Assembly (NCBI GenBank): GCA_951799405.1
Contig: OX637359.1
Span: 1,422,201 to 1,486,200 of the forward strand
Direction: 5' to 3'
Length of the DNA: 64,000 nucleotides
DNA from: Agapetus fuscipes
Taxonomy: Eukaryota > Arthropoda > Insecta > Trichoptera > Glossosomatidae
Positions 19,534 to 28,590 of this stretch are shown here, piece after piece; position 1 is the first letter of the stretch, and every line of letters begins with the position of its first letter. Below the pieces are notes generated by a model. The model searched no databases. It was not told the DNA's origin and saw only the letters and a program-made list of their open reading frames with translations. Both the position numbers and the translations under genes were made by a program.

Positions 19534-21856
19534 GACTGTTTCGTCCCGGAACAGTCTTGACTCTGTGTAGGTAGGGGCATGCTGATCCACGTCGACACCC
19601 TGTGGTTAGGAAGAAGTGGCAGTCCACGGATTTCTCCCCACTGGCTCTCGGCTGCGCTTGCTCGCAGCACACCATGACGCTGATGCCGACTCCCGAGAAC
19701 ACTGCTTCAATCATACTCCGGATTATCCGCCAGTCTCGATTAGCGCGGCCGCCACCCATCTTCGGTATTGCCAGACGCGCCTGCTGATCCTCCAACATGT
19801 AGTCACGCAGCTCAACAAGGCCGTCCCACAATGCCTTGTAGTCCTCTTCCAGGTTGCTGGAATCCGGGACAACCAGGCAGTATGCTTGTTGACGCCCCTT
19901 CGGTAGTCTCAGAGCTCTTCCTAGCGGGCTGCTCGAGGGTTGCGGTTCTCCGAATTTGTATCGGAAGACCCGTGCAATTCCTCTAGACATATCTAGATCT
20001 TCCGGTACACTGCATGCCAGTGTGTGGTCCCCAGTGACCTCAAATAAGTCCTTGTGGACTTCTGTGGTCACTCCATGGCGAATCTTCTGTCCCTCTTGCA
20101 CCTTGCTCCAGAACGTCTCAAACAGGGGCGCTTCTTTGGATGCGACGCATTTTTGTACTCTCTGGGCGGGCTGGTCATTGTTTGACCACTTTGCTCTTTG
20201 AGTTGGCCGGTGGTTATCCTTCATGCGAGCACCCGCCTCATTGTTGTTGCTGATCTTGGACTCCAGGTTGGCAATGGTGTCCTTTGCCCTGGGCACCTGC
20301 CCAGTCTCCAGCTGCTGGAGCTTAGTCCTAAGCCCCTTGTTCTGTCTCTCCAGGCTCATCACAGTCTCGTGCAACTCGTCCCTCTCGGCCTCCGCTGTTC
20401 GCCGGACCCTTTCACTGCTGGCCAAGTTCTTCGTCAGCTGCCTGTTCTCCGTCTCCATGACTTTGACCTTTCTCTCGGCATCCTGGAGCTGAACTTGCAG
20501 TTTCCTCAGCCGTTTGTTCATCTTCATGGTGGTCTCTACATCCTTGCGGTCGTCTTCCAATTTCTCCGGTCCTTGAGACTTTGGGCACCTAGCGCTCAGG
20601 TGTCCTTGCTGGCCACACGTCCAGCAGTGCGCCCCCTGTCTCGTTGGCTCAAGTTGCTGCAGCACTTTTTCTATTATTTCCTCCGTCGTCAGTGGCTTGG
20701 TTTCTTGCACTTTCATCGCGCATACTCTGACGTGGCCCCTGATGGACTGTTTGACAGCCTCAAATTCGAGAGCTCGGCTTAGCGCCTCGTTCAACGTCTT
20801 CGGAAGAGCCAGCTTCACTGCTTGCTGCGTCTCCCATTCTCTCAATCCGTTCAGGAACTTGTCCACTGCCAAGCTCTCGCAGATGTCATCAGGGAATGTC
20901 GGGTAAGCGTCTCGTACTAGGTGGACGATGTCCATCTCAAACTCCTGGAGGCTCTCGTTGGGCTTCTGCACCCTTGTGTTCAGCTGTGACTTGTACAGCT
21001 GCTCCAGGCACTTGTGGCCATAGCGCATATCCAAGCGCTGCTTCAGCTGCCCAAAGTCACCACGGTTGTCCAGGGGTATGGCCTGCAGAACCCTGAGAGC
21101 GTCTCCTCGGAGCGACAGGCTGAGAACCGAAGCCTTCTTCTGCTGGCTCCAGGCTCCCATCATGGCAGCCGTCTCAAAGAGGGTCAAATACTCCTCCCAC
21201 GACGTCTTCCCGTCGAAGGTCGGAAGGTTGTGCTTCGACAGCGAAGGGTCGTCATCCCCTCTAGTGATCCTGGTTGGAGTTGAGCATCCCTGGTCGGTCT
21301 CGTCGTGAAGGCCGCCTTTGGGGGAGATTCTGGTGGACTCCATCTGGCACTTGTCAGCCAGCTCGGCACGCAGACGATCCTCCAGGCTTGCCACACGGGC
21401 CTCAATCTCCGACATTGCTCGCGAGCTTTCTGCCACTTTCTTCTCCAGCCCGGCTAGGTTGCTGGTCATCTTCTCCTCCAGCCCAGTCATCTTCTCCTCC
21501 AGCCCGGTCAGGTTGCTGGTCATCTTCTCCTCCATGGTTGCCAGGTCCTCCTTCAGGGTCTTGGCGTTGTCAGCCATCTCCACTTTCAGTCCTGTCAGGT
21601 TACTGGTCATCTTCTCCTCCATGGTAGTGAGGCCTTCCTTCAAGTTTCCATTGATGCTGAGGTTCAGCTCCTCAAGGGCGCGGTCTCCCCCAGATGCCAT
21701 GACAAAGTATGCCGGGTCTTCGCCTGACTGTTCTAGAGCTTCCATGAGGCGTGCTTGTAAGGCCGCCTTCCCTCCTGAGGTCTCCAGGTCCCTCTCCAGA
21801 AGCTCATTCTTAAGCTCAGTGACTTTGAGGTCCTTGATGTTCACCTTAGCTGCCAT
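19520..21856 (-). CDS. Gag-like protein with macrodomain and CCCH finger
   Basis: 778 residues from the ATG at 21856 (MAAKVNIKDL); an upstream in-frame run of Lys codons from a T-tract is not needed. Domains: SAP-like helix pair (8-42); coiled coil (68-170) with repeats of EEKMTSNLTGL; retrotransposon Gag capsid (about 209-375, LPTFDGKTSWEEYLTLFE); CCHC knuckle C411-x2-C414-x4-H419-x4-C424; second coiled coil (440-535); macrodomain of the TARG1/OARD1 type (about 602-731), recognised by KDLFEVTGDHTLACSVPEDL, GIARVFRYKFG, YCLVVPDSSN and AIPKMGGGRANRDW; CCCH finger C746-x7-C754-x5-C760-x3-H764. The stop codon sits at the polypurine/LTR boundary. At positions aligned with the TARG1 catalytic Lys and Asp I read Pro/Asp and Ala, so hydrolase activity is doubtful, but ADP-ribose binding is possible. 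Gag should package element RNA; a role for the macrodomain in handling ADP-ribosylation is inference. Confidence 0.9.
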   Translation of the reverse strand: MAAKVNIKDLKVTELKNELLERDLETSGGKAALQARLMEALEQSGEDPAYFVMASGGDRALEELNLSINGNLKEGLTTMEEKMTSNLTGLKVEMADNAKTLKEDLATMEEKMTSNLTGLEEKMTGLEEKMTSNLAGLEKKVAESSRAMSEIEARVASLEDRLRAELADKCQMESTRISPKGGLHDETDQGCSTPTRITRGDDDPSLSKHNLPTFDGKTSWEEYLTLFETAAMMGAWSQQKKASVLSLSLRGDALRVLQAIPLDNRGDFGQLKQRLDMRYGHKCLEQLYKSQLNTRVQKPNESLQEFEMDIVHLVRDAYPTFPDDICESLAVDKFLNGLREWETQQAVKLALPKTLNEALSRALEFEAVKQSIRGHVRVCAMKVQETKPLTTEEIIEKVLQQLEPTRQGAHCWTCGQQGHLSARCPKSQGPEKLEDDRKDVETTMKMNKRLRKLQVQLQDAERKVKVMETENRQLTKNLASSERVRRTAEAERDELHETVMSLERQNKGLRTKLQQLETGQVPRAKDTIANLESKISNNNEAGARMKDNHRPTQRAKWSNNDQPAQRVQKCVASKEAPLFETFWSKVQEGQKIRHGVTTEVHKDLFEVTGDHTLACSVPEDLDMSRGIARVFRYKFGEPQPSSSPLGRALRLPKGRQQAYCLVVPDSSNLEEDYKALWDGLVELRDYMLEDQQARLAIPKMGGGRANRDWRIIRSMIEAVFSGVGISVMVCCEQAQPRASGEKSVDCHFFLTTGCRRGSACPYLHRVKTVPGRNSLGGG

Positions 21857-22205
21857 TTTTTTTTTTTTTTTCAAAATTTACGTCAAAACAAAAATATTTT
21901 CAAATTTATTTAATACAAGTTTTGAGTTTTATATATATAGCTGTTTTGAATACGTACTTTAGCAAAAATAATAATTTGTCTGATTACACTGATTGGTAGG
22001 TAGGTACTGTCTTTTAATATTTATTTTTAATTCACCAATATTTTTAACATAATAATGTCTGATAGTACATAATTATTTATTTCGTCTCAAGTCTTTCAAA
22101 CACACAGGTAGGTACTTAATGTACATTCACACACTTGTAAACAAAGGATAGTTATTCAAAAACTTTTTCTCGATGAATCTGGAACGTTCTTTTGTAATAT
22201 TTTTC

Positions 22206-22244
<39 letters not shown>

Positions 22245-22548
22245 CACACACAATAATAAAAAACTATGGTCCAATTTGATGACTTTCTCAATGCGGTAAA
22301 ATAGTCATTATGTTATGTCCAGAATTATGTCCAGAATTATGTTCCGTATGATGTTCCAGAATTTATAAGCAACTTGCTTTTGCGTCTTTTCTTTTAACAA
22401 GAATTTATTTAAACACTTGTTTTCACAAAAGTCAGTTCACACAAAGTTCAATTTGAATAAAGTTCATTTTAACACTATTTAATATATTTTATTTATTTTT
22501 AGACAGAAGATCTTAATTTTTCTTGACAATTCCGCACCTGACGCCAAT
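21857..22548 (-). other. 5' leader of the LTR element
   Basis: About 690 bp between the 5' LTR and the ATG, AT-rich, with a T-run of about 32 bases (22211-22242, plus strand). It should contain the packaging signal, but none could be identified by eye. Confidence 0.6.
22530..22546 (-). other. Candidate primer-binding site
   Basis: Two bases inside the 5' LTR the element strand reads TGGCGTCAGGTGCGGA. It begins TGG, as expected for pairing with a tRNA CCA end, and shares the GTCAG core with tRNA-Leu-type sites of insect elements. The exact primer tRNA needs a search. Confidence 0.65.
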
Positions 22549-23019
22549 TGTTACGAAATTAGGGTTCAATTGTCTTCAAATTAAAAATACACAGGTCTTC
22601 TTCAATAGTTATTTATTTTACACTGTTACAAAATTTATTTTCACACTACTTTCTCGATTATTCCATTGGTTTCGGTTCACTGATCAGATGGCTTCGATGT
22701 GTTTGTTAGTCGCTATGATACTGGCCCGCTCTGCAGGCCATTCGCACCTTTATACTCTTCAGAGCAGTATGATCCAGAACTAAAGTCGCCAGACGGTTCC
22801 AGAGTAATTATTACTTCTCGATGTTTCACGTACTACCTAGACACAACCAAAATCCTACCTACCAATGCAATACAGTATTCCTATAATTATAACAAATACC
22901 TACTTAGCCTAGAGAATTCTACACTTATACATAATTATCGATCTTACCTACCAATACTTTTGAGGATTCTTATAACTATAACTACCCATACTTATTTCAA
23001 TATTTATATTTACATAACA
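22549..23019 (-). repeat. 5' LTR of the Gag-macrodomain element
   Basis: Same sequence as the 3' LTR with no difference noticed. The TATAAAG box at 22754-22748 would drive transcription leftward through the Gag-like ORF. Confidence 0.95.
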
Positions 23020-23144
23020 ATACATATCTGCTTGTGGGAATGCATTTAATATAAATCTTAAATGATATATATCTTTGCTTAGATTAGCTTAGATTAGATT
23101 AGATTAGATTAGATTACACCCTGCAACTTTTGCCGACCTCCTGT

Positions 23145-23302
23145 CTCAGGGAAGGACGGCAAGAGTTGCGGGTCCATTTGAGATTTGGTTTTTGTGTTGT
23201 AGGTTCACATGCGGCATGTGCATGTGCTTGTACGTGTCTGCTTGTGAAAATGCATGTAATGGGAATCTCCAATGTTACATACCTTTGCAACTTAGATTAG
23301 AT
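23145..23302 (+). repeat. Family-L LINE 3' fragment
   Basis: Central and 3' blocks ('caagagttgcgggtcc' to 'cttagattagatta'). Confidence 0.65.
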
Positions 23303-23599
23303 TAGCACTTATTTGGTTTTACCTTTAATGTGGCGATTTTATAACTCAATGGTGGCATCTATACTCGTATTAAAACTTCAAAGGGAACCGTTTTATCGAT
23401 GTGAATTGTTTACTTTGTATTTAATAACTTGACCATGTTTATGACGCTGTGAAGTGAGAGAGGCACCGCCAATCCTCGGTCAGCCTTACGCTAAACAAAC
23501 TCCAAGCCACCATCGCAATAACAAAATCATAATTTACAACTCATGCCAAACCACTCCCTTGATCTGCTGGAAGTTACGAGTGTGCATGGTCATTAAACT

Positions 23600-23862
23600 A
23601 GATAGCTAATCTAATCTTAGTTGCAAAGATATGTTACATTGGAGATTCACATTACATGCATTCTCACAACCAGACACGAACAAGTTCGCGCTTGCACATG
23701 CCTCATTGAACCTACAACATAAAAACCAAATCTCAAATGGACATACACCCGCAACTCTTGGCGTCCTTCCCTGTAACAGGGGTGACATTGGCAAAGTGAA
23801 CCATTTTTACAGCATGGGTGGTCAGCCTCATACCAACGTATAAGTCAAGGAATACTAACAAA
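23600..23862 (-). repeat. Family-L LINE 3' end
   Basis: Full reverse-strand copy from the GATTA-type tail (plus-strand 'agctaatctaatctta') to 'cgtataagtcaaggaa'. Confidence 0.75.
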
Positions 23863-23869
23863 ATAAAAC

Positions 23870-24325
23870 TCTTGGCCCTTCCCTGAATGAGGGGTGACAT
23901 TGGCAAAGTGGTCCAATTGTTTCAGTATCCAAATTCTAGGAACAAAGAACAAGGAACAAGGAACTTGGAACGACTATAATTTATAAATTCACTCTCGCCG
24001 ATCTTCCCTGAAACAGGGTTCCCTGTTGGCATTGGCAAATTGAAGCATTTTTTACAGTATTGGTAGTCCTTGACTTATAGGTTGGTATGAGGCTGACCAA
24101 CCATACTGTAAAAAATGGTTCACTTTGCCAATGACACCCCTGTTTCAGGGAAAGTCGGCAAGAGTTGCAGGGCTTATGTTCATTTGAGATTGGGTTTTTT
24201 ATACTGTAGGTCCACATGCGGCATGTGTGAGCGCAAAATTATGCATGTGTGCTTGTGGGAATGCGTTTAATATGAATCTCAAATGATACATATCTTTGCA
24301 ACTTAGATTTAGATTTAGATTATTT
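23870..24325. repeat. Family-L fragments: minus pieces, then a full plus copy
   Basis: Minus fragments around 23870-23925 and 23985-24055, then the plus copy 24063-24325 ('ccttgacttataggttggtatgagg' to 'cttagatttagattt'). Confidence 0.7.
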
Positions 24326-24372
24326 TATTGGTTATCCTCATACCGACCTATACGTCAAGGAACCATTATTGG

Positions 24373-24510
24373 GCAAATATTAATTAATAATCCATTACAA
24401 TATTCAATAATGAATTATTAATTGAAAATGAAAATATTACCTGTTTCTGGCCAGGAGGTTGGTGAATTGCATTCCTCTTCACACATCTTATTAAAACAAA
24501 AAATAACAAA
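24373..24510 (+). mobile_element. SINE family D, headless
   Basis: Plus-strand body only ('aatattaattaataatcc' to 'gaattgcattcctcttcaca'). Confidence 0.5.
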
Positions 24511-24533
24511 TGAAAAAAAAACCATGAAGATGT

Positions 24534-24868
24534 CGATAGCTCAGTTGGTAGAGTGCTTGCATTCCATGCCGTGAGCTCGGGTTCGAATCCCACCGAGGGT
24601 CTGATTTCCCTCTATATTTCCTTCTATGATTTCCCGTTTCGGTGTTTATTTCAAACCTCAAAATAAAATACCCAGCCCAGTTTACTCAGCCTTCACAAGA
24701 AATGAGAACCAGTTCTCTCGGGAGCTGGGAAACCCTCACTTCAACTGAAGTGATTGGCGTAAGGCCGGCCCCCTTACCTGTAAAAATGAATAGGTTCAAC
24801 TTGCCACATGCGACCCCTTCGGGGATAACGCGGCAAGAAGTTACACTATATGTGTAGCTTAGTTGCGT
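24534..24868 (+). mobile_element. SINE family B, near full length
   Basis: Best plus-strand copy: the head at 24534-24605 reads 'gtcgatagctcagttggtagagtgcttgcattcc' with B box GGTTCGAATCC; the body ends 'gtgtagcttagttgcgtt'. Confidence 0.85.
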
Positions 24869-25234
24869 TGCGTTTTCGTAAGAGTCAATTTCTATTGGGA
24901 AATTGTTTTAAAAAAAATAAAGAATTCCAAAATAAATAATGAATTACTTACTTCCAAAAGCTCTCGTTGCGCAGGCCAGAGCTTTTTATCAAGAAACTAG
25001 AGACAGAGAGAGAGCTGGGTATCTACCTCAGTACATCAAAATATTGATTTTCTCTCGGGCGCGATGGGTTTTCAAGTCTGTCACACAGAACTGTCAAGCC
25101 AAGTGTTATCTGAATCATATAGCAAACGAAAACATTCAATAACTAAGCCAATCCAATAAGAAAAATAAACATGTAGTTTAGAACAAGTGTTAAAAATATA
25201 TAGTAATTCATTCTTGTACGGAATCAAGTGAATT

Positions 25235-25470
25235 TGTCTCAAAGCAAGGGTTTATTTACGATTTTATATTGCCTGAAAGTGGGTTTATTTACGATTTGAT
25301 ATTGTCTCAAAAGTGGGTTTATTTATGGTTTGATATTGTCTTAAAAGTAGGTTTATTAACGATTTCATATTGTCTCAAAAGTGGGCTTATTTACGATTTC
25401 ATATTGTCTCAAAAGTGGGCTTATTTACAATTTAATATTGTCTCAAAAGTGAGTCTATTTACAATTTGAT
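25235..25470. repeat. 34-bp minisatellite
   Basis: About seven copies of 'attgtctcaaaagtgggttt' + 'atttacgatttgat'. The short open frame through it is a by-product of the array. Confidence 0.8.
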
Positions 25471-25552
25471 ATTGTATTATTAATGTCATGGACCACATTC
25501 CCAATTTTTTGAGTTCTAATTGTATACAAATTTAATATAATAGAGTGACTAA

Positions 25553-25800
25553 AAGGTTGGTATGTAGCTGACCCCGCATGCTGTTAAACCTTGTTCACTT
25601 TTACCAATGTCACCCCGGTTTCAGGGAAAGGCGGAAGGAGTTGTAAGGTTTATGTTCATTTGAAGTTTGATTTATTTTGTATGTATGTGCAGTGTGCACA
25701 TGCAGCATGTGTTTGCTTGTGGGCATGCATTTCATATTTTTATCATTATTCAATATTAACCTTAAATTTCAATACATCCTTGCAACTTAGGTTATAGATT
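25553..25800 (+). repeat. Family-L LINE 3' end, diverged
   Basis: 'taaaaggttggtatgtagctgacc' to 'cttaggttatagatt'. Confidence 0.65.
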
Positions 25801-25928
25801 TGTAGATAAAGGTATCGAATTTATTTTCTTACATTGTTGGTTGTCAAAAAAACCATCAGAATCCTGCATTCTTCAACTTTTAATTTGGATTTTATTTCTG
25901 CGTAAAAGAGTTAATAATTGACTTTAGT

Positions 25929-26830
25929 AATCTAATCTAATCTAATCTAATCTAAGCTGCAAAGATATATATCATTTAAGATTTATATTAAAAGCAGTAA
26001 AAAATCTGATAAATATTTTTAACCTTATCATTTCTACAATTTTCTCTTTTTCTTAATTTGACCACTATGGTACTTACAAACCTTTGCTTTTAACGAAGTT
26101 ATTAAGATATAACTCACACTCAGTTATATCTTACTCAATTCTGAAAGTGACCCAGATAAATTGAAACAATATTTCTCTTTACTAAATAATAATTCCTTCA
26201 AGTGAATTTTACTGAAAACGCGTTGTAAGGAAAATAATATGATCATTAAAATCGTCTCAAAATAGAACATCGACGTTCAAACTTGATAAACAAACCGATA
26301 GAATCTACAGTACAAGCAGTTGTTAGTAAAAACGTAGTGAAAGAGTTGATAAAAGTATTTAAAAACTTATAAATAGTAAAAGCTTTATACTAAGGGTTAA
26401 ATAGCTAAAAACTGAGTGTTAGATTCAAGTTTCTTTGTGTGATATTTTGAAGTAAACAAAGGGCGTTGACCCAACGTGAAAATTGCATTTTCATTCGATC
26501 GATTTTCTAAAGAAAATAGGCCAAAGCTTTTAGCCGAAGTGCGCTTTCGGGTTACTTTCATTTGTTGGAGAAAAAACTCTGAAATCTGACGGAATTGAGT
26601 TTAAAATTGTGGATAAATAAAATACGTGAATTGTTTGAGTTGCCATTCGATTTTTGAAACAATTGTATTGAATTGGAATCTGTGGGAAATACGATTTGAG
26701 TTTGATTTTCAGTTTTATAAGGAAAAGCTTTGAAGTCTGAGCTTAAATCGAGCTTAAAATGTAAAAAAAAAAATTTTTTTTAAGGGTTTGGTGGTTTACA
26801 CAGTGAAAGTTCATAGTATATTAATTAAGT
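25929..26830. other. AT-rich, no gene; small L remnant
   Basis: 25929-25992 is a minus-strand L tail fragment. The rest is AT-rich. From 26540 diverged units containing 'gaaaaagctctgaaatctgacgg' begin to recur (also near 26730, 27110, 27270 and 27435), a decayed repeat of roughly 150-200 bp. Confidence 0.45.
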
Positions 26831-26833
26831 AAA

Positions 26834-26984
26834 CCACAGTTTCAATTCACTTTTATGTTCTTTAAATTTTGTCTAACGTTTTCGCCTACAAGGCCTCATC
26901 AGGATGGCATCATCCTGATGAGGCCTTGTAGGCGAAAACGTTAGACAAAATTAAAAGAATATAAAAGTGAATTGAAACTGTGTT
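26834..26984. mobile_element. Fold-back element with hammerhead-like core
   Basis: Near-perfect palindrome centred at 26908/26909 (4-base spacer). Arms are perfect for about 42 bp each and imperfect for a further ~30 bp. On the plus strand the right arm reads CTGATGA (26915-26921), G, GCCT-TGT-AGGC, GAA, AAC-GTT, A: a hammerhead catalytic core with short stems II and III. Stem I is not supported in this palindromic form, so the copy is probably a rearranged dimer. Flanks ('acacagtgaaag..cat', 'aattcactttta') are shared with 27990-28370. Confidence 0.7.
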
Positions 26985-27544
26985 TTATTTAATTAATATA
27001 AAAAAATAAATATTGTAAATGTATTCATTTAAGAGTAAATTTGTGAATGAATGATATTGAATATAAATTCGTGAAAAATCGCCTTAAGTTTTTTTTCAGT
27101 TTGACAAGACAGAGCTCTGAATTTTAATGGAACGTTTGTTAAATTGAGCTTAATATTGTGAATAAATTAAATTTGTGAATCGATTGAGTTAAAATTGAGT
27201 TTGTGAAATAATTATTTTTAATTATAATTCTTGAGAAATTTGCTTTAAGTCTGTTTTTCAGTTTGTAGGGAAAAAGCTCTGAAATCTGACGGAAAAGCGG
27301 TCGAATGAATTTCAGGTAAAATAAAAATTCAATTTAATCGAAATTAATTAAGTAATTTTCACATGTGATGCAGTTAAATTAAATTTGGATTGGTAAAGAA
27401 ATAAGTTAAATCTAAAGTTTTCAGTTTTTCAAGAGAAAGCTCTGAAAACTGAAACAAAGCTAGTTCATTTAGTTACTGTTTCGAGAATCAACTAAATAAA
27501 TAAATAACCAGTGAATTAATGGATTCGGCACATTAATTAGCATA

Positions 27545-27690
27545 GGCAAAGTTGTGACGTCACACAAAGAAAATGCAAACAAATATTTTGGTGGCATTTG
27601 CTAAGGACTACGGTCCCATTTAAATGTGACGTTTGCTCATCTAGGAAAATAATCTATTCAAATTTGTTATGAGTCCACTGAGTTAAAACA
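27545..27690 (+). repeat. Family-C dispersed repeat
   Basis: Matches 'ttgtgacgtcac', 'gcaaacaaatattttg', 'ttgctaaggact' and 'tgacgtttgct', a block found at least eight times in the window. No head, terminal repeat or coding part was recognised. Confidence 0.55.
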
Positions 27691-27989
27691 CTTTTTTTTT
27701 ATTAATAAACAATTTAATAGAATTTGTATCTGTCAAAAATATGTTTAGGGTTTTACTTTTTAGATTTTATGGGCTAAGCAACACGTCATTAAATTAAATT
27801 ATAATTTGTTAATCAATTGAATCAACATAAAATCCACGAATCAATTGAGTAAAACCATTTTTGTTAATCAATCGAATTAAAGTAAAACATTCACTCGAAT
27901 CAGTTAAAAATACGGTAGGGGCTTACTTTACAGATTTTAAAGACCACAAGCAGCATTTTAATAAAATAAACTGTAATTTTTTAGTGTTG

Positions 27990-28370
27990 ATCTGTTAACA
28001 CAGTGAAAGTCCATTTTTATAAATATTTAAAAATATAAATGGTAAAACATTGTTTTAATTCACTTTATTTTATTTGTTTATGCTCGAATATTTTCGCCTA
28101 ATGAGGCATCTTCAAGAGCAGAATGGTTACAAATATATTTTTATAAAATAATTTTCAAAACAATTTTCAAAACAACTTTTTTTCCCAAAACAAAAGCAAA
28201 ATTCATAGACAAAAATTTTTTTTAAACACAAATGTAAGATTCAAAAATGCATTATTGTTTGATGCCTCATTAGGCGAAAATATTCGAGCATAAACAAATA
28301 AAATAAAGTGAATTAAAACAATGTTTTACCATTTATATTTTTAAATATTTATAAACTGTAATTCATTAAT
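27990..28370. mobile_element. Long inverted-repeat element with hammerhead-like motif
   Basis: Arms of about 110 bp ('tataaatggtaaaacattgt', 'gcctaatgaggcatc') face each other across a ~140-bp spacer. On the minus strand 28119-28082 folds as a minimal hammerhead: stem I GCTC/GAGC, core TTGAAGA, extra T, stem II GCCT/AGGC, GAA, stem III AAT/ATT, cleavage-site C. Only the first core base departs from CUGANGA. Confidence 0.7.
28082..28119 (-). ncRNA. Hammerhead ribozyme-like motif (b)
   Basis: All three stems can be drawn (4, 4 and 3 bp). The core carries C3 to U and one extra base before stem II. Very short stem III is typical of retroelement hammerheads that work as dimers. Activity is doubtful. 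Confidence 0.5.
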
Positions 28371-28590
28371 CAGTTTAATCAAAATAAAATCGATGAATCA
28401 ATTGACTTAAATCACACATTTTTTAAACTCAAATCTCTTAAAAACACAAATGACGTTTTCTTTTTAGATTTAACAGATCAAGCAGCATTTTTTTTTTAAT
28501 AAACTCTAATTTATTAATCAATTAAATCAAAATAAAATCAGTGAAAAAAAGGTGTAACACTTATAAGTGAATCAGTTGAATCAAATCAAA

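Larger units (their letters stand above)
19049..23019 (-). mobile_element. Gag-macrodomain LTR retrotransposon, non-autonomous
   Basis: A complete 3,971-bp element in minus orientation: two 471-bp LTRs (22549-23019 is 5', 19049-19519 is 3') that look identical over their whole length, TG...CA termini, and a 4-bp target duplication ATAC (plus strand) at 19045-19048 and 23020-23023. The internal region is only 3,029 bp and holds one ORF (see 19520-21856) with no protease, RT, RNase H or integrase. A primer-binding-site-like sequence lies 2 bp inside the 5' LTR and a polypurine run abuts the 3' LTR. Identical LTRs point to a recent insertion. The Gag type suggests a Ty3/gypsy relative as helper; the helper is not in this window. 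Confidence 0.95.
18509..23110 (+). mobile_element. RTE-like LINE 3' end, split by an LTR element
   Basis: Coding remnant 18509-18771 (MERMNEERLTKTVYVGRIDG through [13 protein letters not shown] to the end), 3' UTR to 19048, then interrupted. The last part resumes at 23024 ('atatctgcttgtgggaatgc') and ends in a (GATTA)n tail near 23110. The LTR retrotransposon 19049-23019 lies in the 3' UTR. Confidence 0.85.

Noticed and set aside
20198..20782. Long plus-strand open frames opposite the Gag-like ORF (also 21318-21962)
   Set aside because: Antisense shadows of a GC-richer coding sequence. No recognisable domain.
25269..25469. Open frame of 66 codons on the plus strand
   Set aside because: It is a translation of the 34-bp minisatellite.
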